Source: Xenorhabdus ehlersii (GTDB lineage: Bacteria > Pseudomonadota > Gammaproteobacteria > Enterobacterales > Enterobacteriaceae). Taken from it: a stretch of 64,000 nt of DNA. The notes under the pieces were generated by a model. It was not told the origin of the DNA and did no database searches. It worked only from the letters and a program-made list of their open reading frames with translations. Made by a program: the position numbers and the translations under genes. The stretch covers positions 682,001-746,000 of the forward strand of contig NZ_RAQI01000002.1 in the NCBI RefSeq assembly GCF_003610465.1, in the 5' to 3' direction. Shown here piece after piece: positions 29,438 through 39,913 of the stretch (the stretch's first letter is position 1; every line of letters starts with the position of its first letter).

Positions 29438-30241
29438 TTATTGAGATAAATAAAAATCTATCGGCAGTTCAACCGTAACACTACCATTAGTTAAAACAAC
29501 TTCAGGTGGCTTAGGTAAAGGCTGTGCCCTTTCCAACACCATCCTTGCTTCCCTGTCCAGTGAGTTAGTTCCTGAACGTCGAGTGAGTTCACTGTTAATT
29601 ACGACACCCAATGGGTTAACCGTAAATTTCACCATCGGACGCCCTATTCGTCTTCTTCTCTGGGCATCTTCTGGATATTTTTTATAGCGGTTTAAATGTC
29701 CGGCTACTTCTGCCTGCCAAACGGCTTTGGCATCGGCAATGGCATCAGAATTGCTTTCATAGGAGGCAGCGGTACGAGCGGTCACATTGTCGGCCGTCGT
29801 ATTACTGGTTGTTGGCGCAGCACTACTTTGGGATTTTTCACTTTCTTGCTCTTTTGCTTTCACTCGCTTAACAGGCTGAGTTTTCTTCGGTGCATCTTGT
29901 TCTTTCTTTTTTTTCTTCTGCTTATCCACCAAAAGTAAGGCATTTTCATTTACATCCAATTTTGGCATGTTAATTTCGTCAACTTTGCTCTCCTGCTGCT
30001 GACTGGCAACAGATAGCTGCTGCTCAATGCCAATTGGCTGTTTTTGTATTTTTTGTAGCGCTTCTGTCTGCGTTGACAGTTCCACCATCACCGCCGGCGG
30101 AGGAAGAAGCTCCTCAAGATCCACATCCTTTGGTTTGTAGACCAGCCATCCTACGAACAAGGCATGAAGTGTGATCGCAGCGAGAAAGGATTTTGTCACA
30201 TGACCAGAGTGAGCATTTTGATACGTGGTGTACGTCAACAT
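29438..30241 (-). CDS. TonB/HasB-like energy transducer
   Basis: The 267-residue protein has one N-terminal helix (about 18-37, SFLAAITLHALFVGWLVY), a Lys/Gln/Pro-rich periplasmic spacer and a TonB C-terminal domain (about 175-267: RYKKYPEDAQRRRRIGRPMVKFTVN, ending in an amphipathic strand). The spacer is Lys- and Gln-rich with few Pro-Glu or Pro-Lys pairs, more like HasB than housekeeping TonB. It probably energises the HasR-like receptor two genes downstream. An A8 run (minus strand, near 29914-29907) encodes part of a poly-Lys stretch. Confidence 0.85.
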   Translation of the reverse strand: MLTYTTYQNAHSGHVTKSFLAAITLHALFVGWLVYKPKDVDLEELLPPPAVMVELSTQTEALQKIQKQPIGIEQQLSVASQQQESKVDEINMPKLDVNENALLLVDKQKKKKKEQDAPKKTQPVKRVKAKEQESEKSQSSAAPTTSNTTADNVTARTAASYESNSDAIADAKAVWQAEVAGHLNRYKKYPEDAQRRRRIGRPMVKFTVNPLGVVINSELTRRSGTNSLDREARMVLERAQPLPKPPEVVLTNGSVTVELPIDFYLSQ

Positions 30242-30275
30242 TTCTTATAGCACATTATGTCAATAATAAATGGAG

Positions 30276-30294
30276 ATGAATGATAATCAATTCA
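30276..30294 (-). promoter_or_regulatory. Possible Fur box upstream of the HasB-like gene
   Basis: The stretch AATGATAATCA (30279-30289) matches 11 consecutive positions of the 19-base Fur consensus, but the right half is poor (about 12 of 19 overall). It lies 35 bases before the HasB-like ATG, in the 112-base gap after the lipoprotein gene. It may serve a second iron-regulated promoter in the cluster. Confidence 0.4.
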
Positions 30295-30353
30295 ATATAT
30301 AAATGAAAACTATTTTTATTTGTTAATTAGTCACTTCCTTGTGATACCTACTA

Positions 30354-31271
30354 TTATTTAGTTATATTTTCGCTTACTTTGGGTGTAAACCAGACAAAAT
30401 CAGCATATTCGCTATCTAACGAAACGCCCTCTTCCGCGATGACAAAGACGGCTATTTTTTCATTTGGCGCTATTTTTTTGACATGCTGAGGAACCCCCAT
30501 GGCTTTTACCGCGTGATATCCTCCGGCAAACAGTAAGGCAGGTGATGGAGCCTTAATTAGCTGCTCGGCCATCCGTTGATCCCGCATTTGCTGAATCTTA
30601 GTCATGCCAGAAAGAAGTTGTGGCTCTATATTTCCGCCATGGGAATTTTTAATTGTGGCTTCAATCAGCTTTTTGACCTCATCAGAAACCAGTGAATTTT
30701 TATCTTCTACATCATGATTTTTATACGCTTGTTCAATTTCGCTGCGATCCAAATTTGCTGCCAACAGAGGATAAGGTGCTCTCATCAGTTGCATAACTAA
30801 ATCACCATACCATTTCCACGGCCAGCCCTGTTGCCATGCCAATAAATTCTGAATCCGCTCTTCCCTGACGATCGGATCACCTTGCAACCAGCTTTTCACC
30901 TTATTCACTTTTTCTTGCTGGTTTGGGTTAATCATTTCCAGTAATACGGCACCCTGGGGACGCTTTTGTCCAAGTTGCTGAACTAACCATAACTCGATTT
31001 GGTGATGGTAAGGATTGTCATGTTTTTCACCAACAATGACACGAGGGTAATTTGCCAATAGCTCCAGCAGTTGATCTGGCGTGATCGCTTTGCCTGTTGT
31101 CATATCAAGCACCGCACCAGATCGCATCAACTCGCCAGGGAGAGTTTGCTGCACTACCTGAGAGCTATTTTGAGCGTTGTTTAGAGCTGCGGTACAACCT
31201 GCGAGAAAACAACCGCCAAGCAGGAGAGAACTGGTTAAAAAAGTCGATTTTATACGGGTAGATGTTTGCAT
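30354..31271 (-). CDS. ChaN/PhuW family heme-binding-type lipoprotein
   Basis: A 305-residue lipoprotein precursor. The lipobox LLLGGCFLAGC places the acylated Cys at about 26, after a basic N-terminus. The body follows the ChaN fold: VIVGEKHDNPYHHQIELWLVQQL, AVLLEMI, LLAWQQGWPWKWYGDLV and LLFAGGYHAVKAMGVPQH. ChaN of Campylobacter binds two hemes and PhuW of Pseudomonas belongs to a heme-uptake locus. It leads the minus-strand cluster with a good Fur box ahead. Heme binding here is inferred from the family. Confidence 0.85.
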   Translation of the reverse strand: MQTSTRIKSTFLTSSLLLGGCFLAGCTAALNNAQNSSQVVQQTLPGELMRSGAVLDMTTGKAITPDQLLELLANYPRVIVGEKHDNPYHHQIELWLVQQLGQKRPQGAVLLEMINPNQQEKVNKVKSWLQGDPIVREERIQNLLAWQQGWPWKWYGDLVMQLMRAPYPLLAANLDRSEIEQAYKNHDVEDKNSLVSDEVKKLIEATIKNSHGGNIEPQLLSGMTKIQQMRDQRMAEQLIKAPSPALLFAGGYHAVKAMGVPQHVKKIAPNEKIAVFVIAEEGVSLDSEYADFVWFTPKVSENITK

Positions 31272-31326
31272 AACTGTTAGTCATTAAAAAAGTAATCATC
31301 AAAAGAAAAATTGCCCGCATACTATA

Positions 31327-31345
31327 GATAATGAGAATTATTTAC
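31327..31345 (-). promoter_or_regulatory. Fur box upstream of the ChaN-type lipoprotein gene
   Basis: GATAATGAGAATTATTTAC matches the Fur consensus GATAATGATAATCATTATC at 15 of 19 positions. It sits 56 bases before the ATG, where a promoter operator is expected. It is the best evidence that the heme-type cluster is iron-regulated. Confidence 0.7.
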
Positions 31346-31351
31346 AAATTT

Positions 31352-31383
31352 AAAAACCCTGCCAGGCATAAGCCTAACAGGGT
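31352..31383 (-). terminator. Rho-independent terminator of maeB
   Basis: On the minus strand ACCCTGTTAGGC and GCCTGGCAGGGT form a long stem with one mismatch around TTAT, followed by TTTTTAAATTT. It lies between the maeB stop and the Fur box of the next cluster. Confidence 0.85.
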
Positions 31384-31430
31384 AGTTCACCGATTTATCC
31401 CAAATTTACGATTAGAGTGGGGAGTTATTT

Positions 31431-33710
31431 TTATAGTGGATCTGTTTGTGCTTCAACAGCCGCCAATGCCACCATATTCACGATACGACGTACAGAAGCA
31501 ATCGGTGTCAGGATATGAACGGGCTTTGCAACCCCCATCAAAACTGGGCCAACAGTTACACCCTCTGAACTGGTCACACGCAGCAAGTTATAGCTGATAC
31601 GAGCCGCTTCCATACTCGGCATAATTAACAGGTTTGCTGAGCCTTTCAACGGGCTATCCGGCATGATATCGCGACGGATACTTTCCACCAGCGCAGCATC
31701 ACCGTGCATTTCACCATCAATTTCAAGCGATGGTGCCATGTGCTGAACCAATGCCAATGTCTTACGCATTTTTTGCGCAGAGTCACAATCAGAAGAGCCA
31801 AAACTTGAGCGTGATAGCAAGGCTACTTTAGGTTCAATACCAAAACGGCGAACAGTTTCAGCCGCCATCAGCGTGATTTCTGCCAACTCTTCTGGGCTTG
31901 GATCTTCATTAACATAAGTATCGGCAATGAACGTATTTCCCGTCGGTAACATCAAAGCGTTCATGGCACCTGCAGTATGCACTCCCTGACGGAAACCAAA
32001 GACATCTTTCACGACCTGATAATGTTCACTGTAGCTGCCAACAGTGCCACAAATCAGGCCATCTGCTTCACCACGGTGCACCATGATTGTACCTATCAGC
32101 GTTGGATTACCAATCACTGCCCGACGTGCTTGCTCTTGCGAAACACCACGGCGCTTCATCATTTGATAATATTCTTGCCAATATTCTTTGAAACGTGGAT
32201 CATTTTCATTGTTCACCACTTCAAAATCTTTACCTGCTTCAATATGCAGCCCCTGTTTTTTAATCCGCATTTCAATGACGCCAGGGCGACCAATCAGGAC
32301 AGGGAATGCCAGCCCAAGGGAGACAAGTTCTTGTGTCGCATGTAGTACACGAACATCTTCCCCTTCTGCCAATACAATCCGTTTCTTCTCTTTTTTGGCT
32401 TGGGAAAAGATTGGTTTCATAAATAAGTTGGTCTTATAGACAAACTCATTGAGTTTCTCAATATATGCCCCGAAATCGGTAATAGGTCGGGTTGCCACAC
32501 CTGATTCCATCGCCGCTTTCGCTACCGCCGGTGCAATTTTTACAATCAAGCGAGGATCAAACGGTTTTGGAATGATGTAATCAGGGCCAAAGAACAAGTC
32601 TTGATCGCCATAGGCAGAAGCAACTTCCTGACTTTGCTCAGCCAGTGCAAGATCAGCAATGGCATGCACACAGGCAAGTTTCATTTCTTCATTGATGGTT
32701 GTAGCCCCAACATCCAATGCGCCACGGAAAATAAACGGGAAGCAAAGAACGTTATTCACCTGATTAGGGAAATCAGAACGACCAGTACAAATAATTGCAT
32801 CAGGACGTACTGCTTTTGCCAATGGTGGCAAAATCTCTGGCTCTGGATTGGCTAATGCCATAATGAGCGGATTTTTTGCCATGGTTTTTACCATGTCTTG
32901 TGTCAATACGCCTGGCCCAGAACAACCAAGGAAAATATCAGCATCAGGGATCACATCTGCCAATGTACGGCTGCCATTATCTTCAATAGCATAATCCGCC
33001 TTGGTCTTTTCCATGCTCTCTTCGCGACCACGATAAATAACCCCTTTTGAGTCACAGACGACAATATTTTCACGTTTCAAACCCAATGCTACCAGCAGGT
33101 TCATACAAGCAATTGAGGCAGCTCCAGCTCCCGATACCACCATGCGCACCTTGCCAATGTCTTTATTAACTACCCGCAATCCATTCAGCACGGCTGCGGT
33201 ACAGATAATGGCTGTACCATGTTGATCATCGTGGAATACAGGAATTTTCATGCGCTCACGGAGTTTCTGCTCAATGTAGAAACACTCTGGTGCTTTAATA
33301 TCTTCAAGGTTGATACCACCAAAAGTGGGTTCCAGCGCTGCGATGATATCAATCAATTTATCAGGATTGGATTCATCCACTTCGATGTCAAAAACATCAA
33401 TACCAGAGAATTTCTTAAATAAAACGCCCTTCCCTTCCATAACAGGTTTACCGGCTAATGCACCGATATTACCCAACCCTAAGACAGCGCTGCCGTTAGA
33501 GATAACCGCAACAAGATTGCCACGTGCAGTATATTTATAAGCTGCCAAAGGATCTTCTGCTATTTCAAGACAAGGTGCAGCAACACCCGGTGAGTATGCC
33601 AATGCCAAATCACGTTGCGTTGTCAGGGGTTTGGTTGGTGTAACCGTAATTTTTCCAGGTTGTGGGAACTCATGAAAATCAAGAGCGCTTTGTTTTAATT
33701 TTTCATCCAT
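31431..33710 (-). CDS. maeB: NADP-dependent malic enzyme with PTA-like domain
   Basis: MaeB converts malate to pyruvate, CO2 and NADPH. From ATG 33710 the protein is 759 residues, as in E. coli; the ATG at 33713 is too close to AAGGA. The malic domain (about 1-165) has [10 protein letters not shown] and [12 protein letters not shown], the NAD-binding domain has [15 protein letters not shown] (about 190), and the C-terminal phosphotransacetylase-like domain starts near 428 ([17 protein letters not shown]). The last domain is regulatory in E. coli. The upstream gap shared with narP holds a NarP/NarL-type site. Confidence 0.96.
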   Translation of the reverse strand: MDEKLKQSALDFHEFPQPGKITVTPTKPLTTQRDLALAYSPGVAAPCLEIAEDPLAAYKYTARGNLVAVISNGSAVLGLGNIGALAGKPVMEGKGVLFKKFSGIDVFDIEVDESNPDKLIDIIAALEPTFGGINLEDIKAPECFYIEQKLRERMKIPVFHDDQHGTAIICTAAVLNGLRVVNKDIGKVRMVVSGAGAASIACMNLLVALGLKRENIVVCDSKGVIYRGREESMEKTKADYAIEDNGSRTLADVIPDADIFLGCSGPGVLTQDMVKTMAKNPLIMALANPEPEILPPLAKAVRPDAIICTGRSDFPNQVNNVLCFPFIFRGALDVGATTINEEMKLACVHAIADLALAEQSQEVASAYGDQDLFFGPDYIIPKPFDPRLIVKIAPAVAKAAMESGVATRPITDFGAYIEKLNEFVYKTNLFMKPIFSQAKKEKKRIVLAEGEDVRVLHATQELVSLGLAFPVLIGRPGVIEMRIKKQGLHIEAGKDFEVVNNENDPRFKEYWQEYYQMMKRRGVSQEQARRAVIGNPTLIGTIMVHRGEADGLICGTVGSYSEHYQVVKDVFGFRQGVHTAGAMNALMLPTGNTFIADTYVNEDPSPEELAEITLMAAETVRRFGIEPKVALLSRSSFGSSDCDSAQKMRKTLALVQHMAPSLEIDGEMHGDAALVESIRRDIMPDSPLKGSANLLIMPSMEAARISYNLLRVTSSEGVTVGPVLMGVAKPVHILTPIASVRRIVNMVALAAVEAQTDPL

Positions 33711-33713
33711 CAT

Positions 33714-34253
33714 CAGATCCTTTACGCGTCATGTCTTAGTGAAAACCGTTTCAGTATAATAGTTACGGAAGGTTAAATCATGATGTCAGCAACATTTTGT
33801 TCATAATCTTTAAAATCAAGGTGCAAAAAACAAACAAATGATGACGTTACGTTAATCAATATTATATAGATATTATCTTAATGATACCCACATAGGGGTA
33901 TTTCATCTCAAATTAATAACCTGATAAATTAATTAAAGATGGATTTTAAAATTAACATTTAAAATAAGTTTACAAAAACAAAACTTAATCTATAAAATAT
34001 TCATCCAAATTTATTTGGAAAATTATTAGCAATTAAGGAAACACATTTTCTTATGAAAGTGAATTTCATTTCATCTGAGTGGTTAAACCTGTTTGCGCCA
34101 TTTCTATTTTTATATCAGGATATATTTTCAGAATCTCATTAACGATGATTCAATATACTCCATAAAAATCACACAGCGATTTAACATAAAGCAGAAACCT
34201 GTCTTTTATGTTTTATTAAACATAAATCTGCATTTCTATATGGGAGAAAGAAT
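33714..34253. promoter_or_regulatory. maeB/narP divergent intergenic region
   Basis: About 540 very AT-rich bases. No gene is credible; a 60-codon open frame at 34093-34275 overlaps the narP start. The only clear signal is the 7-2-7 inverted repeat at 33885-33900. GGGAGA at 34242-34247 is the narP ribosome binding site. Confidence 0.6.
33885..33900. promoter_or_regulatory. 7-2-7 NarP/NarL-type binding site
   Basis: TACCCAC, AT, AGGGGTA form two inverted heptamers two bases apart. The right one fits the consensus AKRRGTA exactly and the left fits TACYYMT at six of seven positions. The 7-2-7 layout is the one NarP can bind. It is 175 bases ahead of maeB and 354 ahead of narP. Confidence 0.6.
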
Positions 34254-34889
34254 ATGCATAATCATTCCGTCATGATAGTTGATGATCATCCTATCATTCG
34301 TCACGGCTTAAAAGGGTTGATTGAATTAGAACGAGAACTCATTGTGACTGCCGAAACTGGCAATGGCGAAGACGCAATTAATATCGCTTGCCAAATAAAA
34401 CCTGACATTATTCTGATAGATTTGAAAATCAATGGTCTTTCAGGGATTGATACGATTAAATCTCTCCGCCGCAAAGGGCTTGATTCCTATATACTGGTAC
34501 TTTCCGATTCAGATCACAGAAGTGATATTTACGATGCAGTTGATGCCGGTGCGAATGGTTATTTATTAAAAGATATCGAGCTTACCTCTCTATTGAACAA
34601 CATAAAAAAAGCCATAGATGGTCATGCAGTGTTCAGTGAAAAAATCCATCAATATTTATCCACTCGCCATCTTTATGTTGATCCATTATCAAAATTAACC
34701 AAACGTGAGTTAGATGTTTTAAAAGAAATTGCAGAAGGGATGACAAATAAAGAAATTGCTCATTTCCTTTTTATTTCAGAAGAAACGGTGAAAGTTCACA
34801 CCCGTAACTTATTGAAAAAACTTAAATCACGTTCCCGTCTCGAAGCCACTATCATCTACCTAAAACACAGAAAAACAGAGTTCATTTAA
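34254..34889 (+). CDS. narP: Nitrate/nitrite response regulator NarP
   Basis: A 211-residue NarL/FixJ regulator. The receiver has Asp10-Asp11 (MIVDDHP) and the phosphoacceptor Asp56 (IILIDLK). The LuxR-type domain (about 143-205) reads LTKRELDVLKEIAEGMTNKEIAHFLFISEETVKVHTRNLLKKL, which is closest to NarP rather than NarL. Its partner kinase (NarQ) is not in the window. GGGAGA precedes the ATG. Nearby, a 7-2-7 site suggests self-control or control of maeB. Confidence 0.88.
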   Translation: MHNHSVMIVDDHPIIRHGLKGLIELERELIVTAETGNGEDAINIACQIKPDIILIDLKINGLSGIDTIKSLRRKGLDSYILVLSDSDHRSDIYDAVDAGANGYLLKDIELTSLLNNIKKAIDGHAVFSEKIHQYLSTRHLYVDPLSKLTKRELDVLKEIAEGMTNKEIAHFLFISEETVKVHTRNLLKKLKSRSRLEATIIYLKHRKTEFI

Positions 34890-34922
34890 CATTGGCTTGT
34901 TGCTTAACGCCCCAATACGAAA

Positions 34923-34959
34923 CACAATTTCCCTCATTTTTATCAATGGGGAAATTGTG
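34923..34959 (+). terminator. Hairpin after narP
   Basis: An 11-bp perfect stem pairs CACAATTTCCC (34923-34933) with GGGAAATTGTG (34949-34959) around 15 bases. No T-run follows, so it may be a Rho-assisted end or an RNA-stabilising structure. The rest of 34890-35206 shows only a small GCAGA/TCTGC hairpin near 35106. Confidence 0.5.
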
Positions 34960-35206
34960 GGTTATCAAGAATTATAAATTAATTAGGAACAAATTAATTT
35001 TACATATAATAAATAAGGATATTATCTATAAATTTATTACTTTAAATGAAGATAATCTGTTTTTGTCGATAATTTAAACATCCGTAACTTCAATGCCAGG
35101 AAAAAGCAGACAGAAAGTCTGCGCAAAAATACGTTATCTGGATAAAATAGCCAGTTTCCCGCATTATGTCGGATATGTTGAACAAGACAAAACTAAGGCA
35201 CTCATC

Positions 35207-35629
35207 ATGTCAAATACCCCTTTTCATCCAGATACCCTTTCTCACAAAACATCCATTCTCTACGGTATCAAAAACTGCGATACCATAAAAAAAGCGCGTC
35301 GTTGGTTAGAAGATCAAGAAATACCTTATCAATTCCATGATTATCGGGTTGATGGTCTCTCCCCTGAGCTACTTCAATCATTTATTGAACACGTTGGCTG
35401 GGAATCTCTCCTGAATACCCGTGGCACAACGTGGCGCAAATTACCCGACGAGCAAAAAGCAGCTATTAACAATGCAGACGCGGCCAAGGCACTCATGCTG
35501 GAGCACCCTTCAATCATAAAACGCCCTCTATTGGTCTCAGGCTCAGAAAGTTCAAAAAGCGAGGGGATAGAAAAGTATTTACTCGGTTTCAAGGCAGAAC
35601 AATATCAACAATTTTTCTCGCATGACTAG
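35207..35629 (+). CDS. yffB: ArsC family protein YffB (Spx/MgsR-like)
   Basis: The ATG at 35207 gives 140 residues and matches the E. coli YffB start far better than the upstream frame start at 35093, which would add 38 unrelated residues. The thioredoxin-like domain reads [38 protein letters not shown] and IIKRPLLV. The single Cys in NCDT sits where ArsC has its catalytic Cys. It is an arsenate-reductase relative of unproven activity. It lies 14 bases before dapE, as in E. coli. Confidence 0.9.
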   Translation: MSNTPFHPDTLSHKTSILYGIKNCDTIKKARRWLEDQEIPYQFHDYRVDGLSPELLQSFIEHVGWESLLNTRGTTWRKLPDEQKAAINNADAAKALMLEHPSIIKRPLLVSGSESSKSEGIEKYLLGFKAEQYQQFFSHD

Positions 35630-35643
35630 ATGAGGAGAGTATC

Positions 35644-36771
35644 ATGGCTTGTCCGGTAATTGACCTTGCTCAGCAGTTAATCAAACGTCCTTCTATCAGC
35701 CCAGATGATCAAGGTTGTCAGGAACTGCTTATCCAGCGCCTGCAAGACATTGGTTTTACAATAGAACGAATGCCTTTTGGCGATACCGAGAACTTCTGGG
35801 CTTATCGTGGAACCGGAGTCACTTTTGCCCTTGCTGGGCACACCGATATCGTTCCTGCCGGCGATATCTCACAATGGCAAACTCCGCCTTTCGAACCCTC
35901 TATTCGTGACGGAATGCTGTATGGCCGTGGTGCCGCAGATATGAAAGGCTCTCTGGCTGCAATGGTTGTTGCCGCTGAACGTTTTGTCGCAGAAAATCCT
36001 GAGCACAAAGGCCGTCTGGCTTTTCTGATCACCTCCGACGAAGAGGCTAAAGCCACCAATGGTACAGTTAAGGTGGTTGAAGAGTTAATGTCCCGCCATG
36101 AACGTTTGGATTATTGCCTGGTGGGAGAGCCATCCAGCCAGAAATGCCTTGGGGATATGATCAAAAACGGACGACGAGGATCGCTAACTGCCAGCTTAAC
36201 TAGCTTTGGCACCCAAGGACATGTTGCTTATCCACAGTTGGCAGATAACCCTATCCATCGTTCAATGCCTTTTCTGCAAGAACTCATCAATACTCAGTGG
36301 GATAACGGCAATGAATTTTTCCCTGCTACAAGTATGCAAATCGCCAATATTCAGGCGGGAACCGGCAGTAATAACATTATTCCTGGTAAATTGTGGGTGC
36401 AATTTAATTTCCGTTTCAGCACTGAACTGACAGATAGCGAGATCCGCCAACAGGTTGAAGATATGCTGAAAAAGCATCATCTAAAATATGAGATTGACTG
36501 GTGGTTATCAGGCCAGCCTTTCCTCACCTGTAAGGGGGTTCTTGTTGACACTGTAGTTGAATCTATTGAGCACTATTGTGGATATAAACCAGAGCTATCA
36601 ACCAGTGGCGGTACATCAGATGGACGTTTTATTGCTAAGATGGGGGCTCAGGTCGTGGAATTGGGGCCAATTAATGCCACCATCCATAAAACCAATGAAT
36701 GTGTCAAGGTAACTGATTTACAAGAATTGAGCCTGATTTATCAACGTATCATGGAGCAATTAATCAAATGA
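35644..36771 (+). CDS. dapE: Succinyl-diaminopimelate desuccinylase
   Basis: This 375-residue di-zinc peptidase M20-family enzyme makes LL-diaminopimelate for lysine and peptidoglycan. Metal-binding motifs are [10 protein letters not shown] (near 66-75), [11 protein letters not shown] and TSDEEA, with GEPSS and a C-terminal TIHKTNECV. Length matches E. coli (375). GAGGAG precedes the ATG. Its stop overlaps the next gene by four bases, so it is co-translated with the M15 peptidase. Confidence 0.97.
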   Translation: MACPVIDLAQQLIKRPSISPDDQGCQELLIQRLQDIGFTIERMPFGDTENFWAYRGTGVTFALAGHTDIVPAGDISQWQTPPFEPSIRDGMLYGRGAADMKGSLAAMVVAAERFVAENPEHKGRLAFLITSDEEAKATNGTVKVVEELMSRHERLDYCLVGEPSSQKCLGDMIKNGRRGSLTASLTSFGTQGHVAYPQLADNPIHRSMPFLQELINTQWDNGNEFFPATSMQIANIQAGTGSNNIIPGKLWVQFNFRFSTELTDSEIRQQVEDMLKKHHLKYEIDWWLSGQPFLTCKGVLVDTVVESIEHYCGYKPELSTSGGTSDGRFIAKMGAQVVELGPINATIHKTNECVKVTDLQELSLIYQRIMEQLIK

Positions 36772-37436
36772 TGACACCTGAAGCTTTGACCGGCCTGTCC
36801 ACTGATCACCTGATCACTCTTACCGGCAATCACCGTTTGCAGTTTAATGCCACCAAAGCGTTTCTTGCCATGCAGAAAGAAGCTGCCAAAGCAGGTTTTA
36901 AGCTACAACCTGCCAGTTCGTTCCGCGATTTCACACGCCAGCAAACTATCTGGAATGAGAAATTCCGTGGTCAGCGTCCAGTATTAGATGAGAATAGCCA
37001 GCCTCTTGATATCTCGAAAATGGATGAAGGGGAACGTTGTGAAGCTATTCTCCGCTGGTCAGCTCTGCCAGGAGCAAGCCGTCATCATTGGGGTACGGAG
37101 CTGGATATTTACGATCCCTTTCTGCTACCAGAAGGTAAAAAATTGCAGCTAGAGCCGTGGGAGTATGAAAACGGCGGGTACTTTGAACCATTAACCCACT
37201 GGCTGACAGAAAACATGTCTCACTATGATTTCTACCGTCCCTTTACGCGCCACGATGCAGGTGTAGCTTATGAACCGTGGCATATCAGCTATTGGCCATT
37301 ATCCCATGAAGCTGAAAATTTATTCGATGAACAAATTCTATTGAGTGCTTGGAAATATCGTGATATTGCCGGCATAAACTGGTTAAAAACCAATCTATCC
37401 TATATATTTGAAAAATACATCAGGATAATAGATTAA
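36768..37436 (+). CDS. M15 family D-alanyl-D-alanine carboxypeptidase-like protein
   Basis: A 222-residue VanY/M15B-type zinc peptidase. The zinc ligands appear in [13 protein letters not shown] (His and Asp) and EPWHISYW (His), with the [17 protein letters not shown] segment typical of the family. Enzymes of this type trim D-Ala-D-Ala from peptidoglycan peptides. No signal peptide is visible, which is odd for a cell-wall enzyme. It overlaps dapE, so its expression follows lysine/diaminopimelate synthesis. E. coli does not have it at this place. Confidence 0.85.
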   Translation: MMTPEALTGLSTDHLITLTGNHRLQFNATKAFLAMQKEAAKAGFKLQPASSFRDFTRQQTIWNEKFRGQRPVLDENSQPLDISKMDEGERCEAILRWSALPGASRHHWGTELDIYDPFLLPEGKKLQLEPWEYENGGYFEPLTHWLTENMSHYDFYRPFTRHDAGVAYEPWHISYWPLSHEAENLFDEQILLSAWKYRDIAGINWLKTNLSYIFEKYIRIID

Positions 37437-37565
37437 GAAAACTATAAATCAGGAAAATAACAGTTCAGCAAAATAGCTGGTCATGAAAATAATTAACAGA
37501 TAGAAATAATTCATTAGGCTCCTGAGCCTCATGGAAGAGGCTCTAAACATTCTGAGGAAAATACC

Positions 37566-37760
37566 ATGCATTGGTTGATAGATTATTGGTGGATTGTTCT
37601 GTTAGTGCTCGTCGGCATTATCGTTAATGCAGTAAAAGCACTAAGCCGCGTCGATAAGAAATCTTTCTTAGATAACAAACCCGAATTGCCCCCGCACCGA
37701 GATCTTAATGATCAATGGGATGATGAAGATGATTGGCCGCAGCGGGATCGCAAGAAATAA
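37566..37760 (+). CDS. ypfN: YpfN family (UPF0370) small membrane protein
   Basis: A 64-residue protein with one N-terminal helix ([21 protein letters not shown]) and an acidic, hydrophilic tail ([20 protein letters not shown]). It closely matches E. coli YpfN, of unknown function. CTGAGGAAAAT precedes the ATG. Its 3' end overlaps the convergent tmcA 3' end by 56 bases. Confidence 0.9.
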   Translation: MHWLIDYWWIVLLVLVGIIVNAVKALSRVDKKSFLDNKPELPPHRDLNDQWDDEDDWPQRDRKK

Positions 37761-39840
37761 CCCAATCTCTCCAGTGCTTGGCAAGTATTTTATCGATGCT
37801 TGCCAATGCATCGGCAGTCTCTTCACGCCAGTGTGTTAATAGGGCTTTACGACCACTCAGCGATAAGTCACTAACACATTGTTCGATACTTAGCCGCTGT
37901 TGAAGATGCTTTCTCAACGCAGGCAAGGCCAGATTGCTCTTCAACAATAATCTCTGTAATGCAAAATAAGACGCTGACAGAGGACGATGAGCAAATGCAA
38001 ACCCAGCCAACTCCTGCCAATCACTGTCATTGAGCTGTTCGTCACAATCATGCTCAACTGGCAAGGCAAAACCGAGTGACGATTCTAATCCTCTGGCATC
38101 TCTGGATAATCGCTGTTGTGCGGATTGGGCAAATCGTTCCCCTTGCTCACTCAAAGGCAAAACAGCCATCGCGGTATAACAACCACTACTTGCTTCTTGG
38201 TGAGTCCCCATTCTCACCAAACGAAAACCACATTTTTGCCAAAGAGCCCACAGTTCAGCGGTATAACCAAAACTGACAGAGATGAAATCCAATTTTTGTT
38301 TACTGGCTTCCTGACATTGCTGAATGATCAAATGTTGGGCGATACCCCGACGGCGATATTGAGCTTGCACAGCAATACGGCTAATTCGCTGTGATCGCAA
38401 AGTGGCAGCTTGCGGAAAACCGCCATGTGCCGCCAGAGATTGAGCCACCAAATTACCTCTTGGCCGCCGACGTCCTGCCCAAATCTCATGTGCTAATGTC
38501 TGTGACAAATCGCCTTCATTCACCATCCACAAAGCGCCAATCAATTGTTGCTTATGCTCTGGCATCCCAGAAATAGCAGACAAAAATGTCATCCCGTTAC
38601 CATCCATTAATCGCCGCAGATCAAGGGGAGACGTACGGTAATGCGCACTGGTTAATAAGCCATAAAATTGGCGCAATAATGTGGAGTGTTGTAACCACTC
38701 AGGTTGATAGATCGGATGAAAATGCAATGCTTCCGCGTTTAATCGTGTGTCATCAATGAACGGTTTATCATCGAACAACAAAGCACTATCCAGCCATGCT
38801 TCCAATGGATCATTTTCAGCCCAGCGCATTGGGGTTTTCAATTCACGAATATGGCAATCAGGCAATTCAGCACAGAGTTTCAACAAAAAACCGCGTCCCG
38901 TTCCCTCATAACCCTGGACTGTTGAGGTCAACAATACTCGTGGAAAATAGCGGATCAATTCTGCTAATTGTGGCGTTGGGATCGCGGCTGCTTCGTCGAT
39001 CAATAACCAATCAGCATCGCCTTTATTTTCCTGTTTACCTTTTTTCGCTCGGCAATATTTCAACAAATTGTCTACTGACCAAAAAGGTGTTTCTTGTTCC
39101 AAAGACTTTTGTTCAGCAGAATCTGGGATACTAGAGTAACGCCGAATAACTTCTGTGGTTATTTTTGCAGGGGCACATAACCAGCATTTTCCTTGCCAAT
39201 ATCGTACCAACATTCCTGCCAAAGCCGATTTTCCTCGCCCCCGTGGTGCGGTGATCACCCAAACGCCTCGCGTGGCCTGTAGCAATTCTTCAAGAATGGA
39301 TTGCTGGCTTACCGTTGGGTTACCATCTGGCATCTGCCATGCTCTGGTTGCAGGCAATGGTGGTATCTGAGATATCTGAAACGGTATTTCCTGACGCCAT
39401 AATAATACTTCAGGGAATGCAAGGAGTTGCTGCTGAATATGGCGAATAAAATTAGGCGTCGAAATAATGCCTGCCGATTCATTCCAACGCAAACTATCTT
39501 CATCAGGCTGTTCTGGCCATTGTGACCAGACTGGTACACGCATCACCAACCAGCTTCCCGCTTTCAGTGTACCAGCCAGTATCGCCAATGCTTCAGCATT
39601 AAGCCCTTGAGTAGCATCAAAAACACCATGCAAGAATTCACGCCCAAGCAAGCTGACGGCTTTTGTTGGATCAATAGCACCAGATACATGGGCTGAAACC
39701 GTTAACCAATCCCCGTGAAACTGTTTTGTCAGTTGATTGACAATCAATTCACTCCATTGCGGATCACCACTCAAAACAACTAAACGGCGCTGTCCTTGTT
39801 GTTGCATCTGTGCCTGCAACATTGCCCATACGCTATACAT
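37705..39840 (-). CDS. tmcA: tRNA(Met) cytidine acetyltransferase
   Basis: TmcA acetylates the wobble cytidine of elongator tRNA-Met using acetyl-CoA and ATP. The ATG at 39840 gives 711 residues and aligns with the E. coli start; the frame could extend to a TTG at 39927 but would overlap yeaL. The helicase domain has Walker [23 protein letters not shown] (Walker B) and [14 protein letters not shown]. The GNAT domain has [16 protein letters not shown] and [17 protein letters not shown]. The tail overlaps ypfN on the opposite strand. Confidence 0.94.
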   Translation of the reverse strand: MYSVWAMLQAQMQQQGQRRLVVLSGDPQWSELIVNQLTKQFHGDWLTVSAHVSGAIDPTKAVSLLGREFLHGVFDATQGLNAEALAILAGTLKAGSWLVMRVPVWSQWPEQPDEDSLRWNESAGIISTPNFIRHIQQQLLAFPEVLLWRQEIPFQISQIPPLPATRAWQMPDGNPTVSQQSILEELLQATRGVWVITAPRGRGKSALAGMLVRYWQGKCWLCAPAKITTEVIRRYSSIPDSAEQKSLEQETPFWSVDNLLKYCRAKKGKQENKGDADWLLIDEAAAIPTPQLAELIRYFPRVLLTSTVQGYEGTGRGFLLKLCAELPDCHIRELKTPMRWAENDPLEAWLDSALLFDDKPFIDDTRLNAEALHFHPIYQPEWLQHSTLLRQFYGLLTSAHYRTSPLDLRRLMDGNGMTFLSAISGMPEHKQQLIGALWMVNEGDLSQTLAHEIWAGRRRPRGNLVAQSLAAHGGFPQAATLRSQRISRIAVQAQYRRRGIAQHLIIQQCQEASKQKLDFISVSFGYTAELWALWQKCGFRLVRMGTHQEASSGCYTAMAVLPLSEQGERFAQSAQQRLSRDARGLESSLGFALPVEHDCDEQLNDSDWQELAGFAFAHRPLSASYFALQRLLLKSNLALPALRKHLQQRLSIEQCVSDLSLSGRKALLTHWREETADALASIDKILAKHWRDWVISCDPAAANHLHHPIDH

Positions 39841-39913
39841 AGTGCGAATTATCCATAAAATAAACATGTATAACATGTGAAGTATCTGATGGTTAAAATG
39901 GCTACCCGCATGA

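Noticed and set aside
34093..34275. 60-codon frame upstream of narP
   Set aside because: It overlaps the narP start, lacks a ribosome binding site and lies in AT-rich DNA where chance frames are common.
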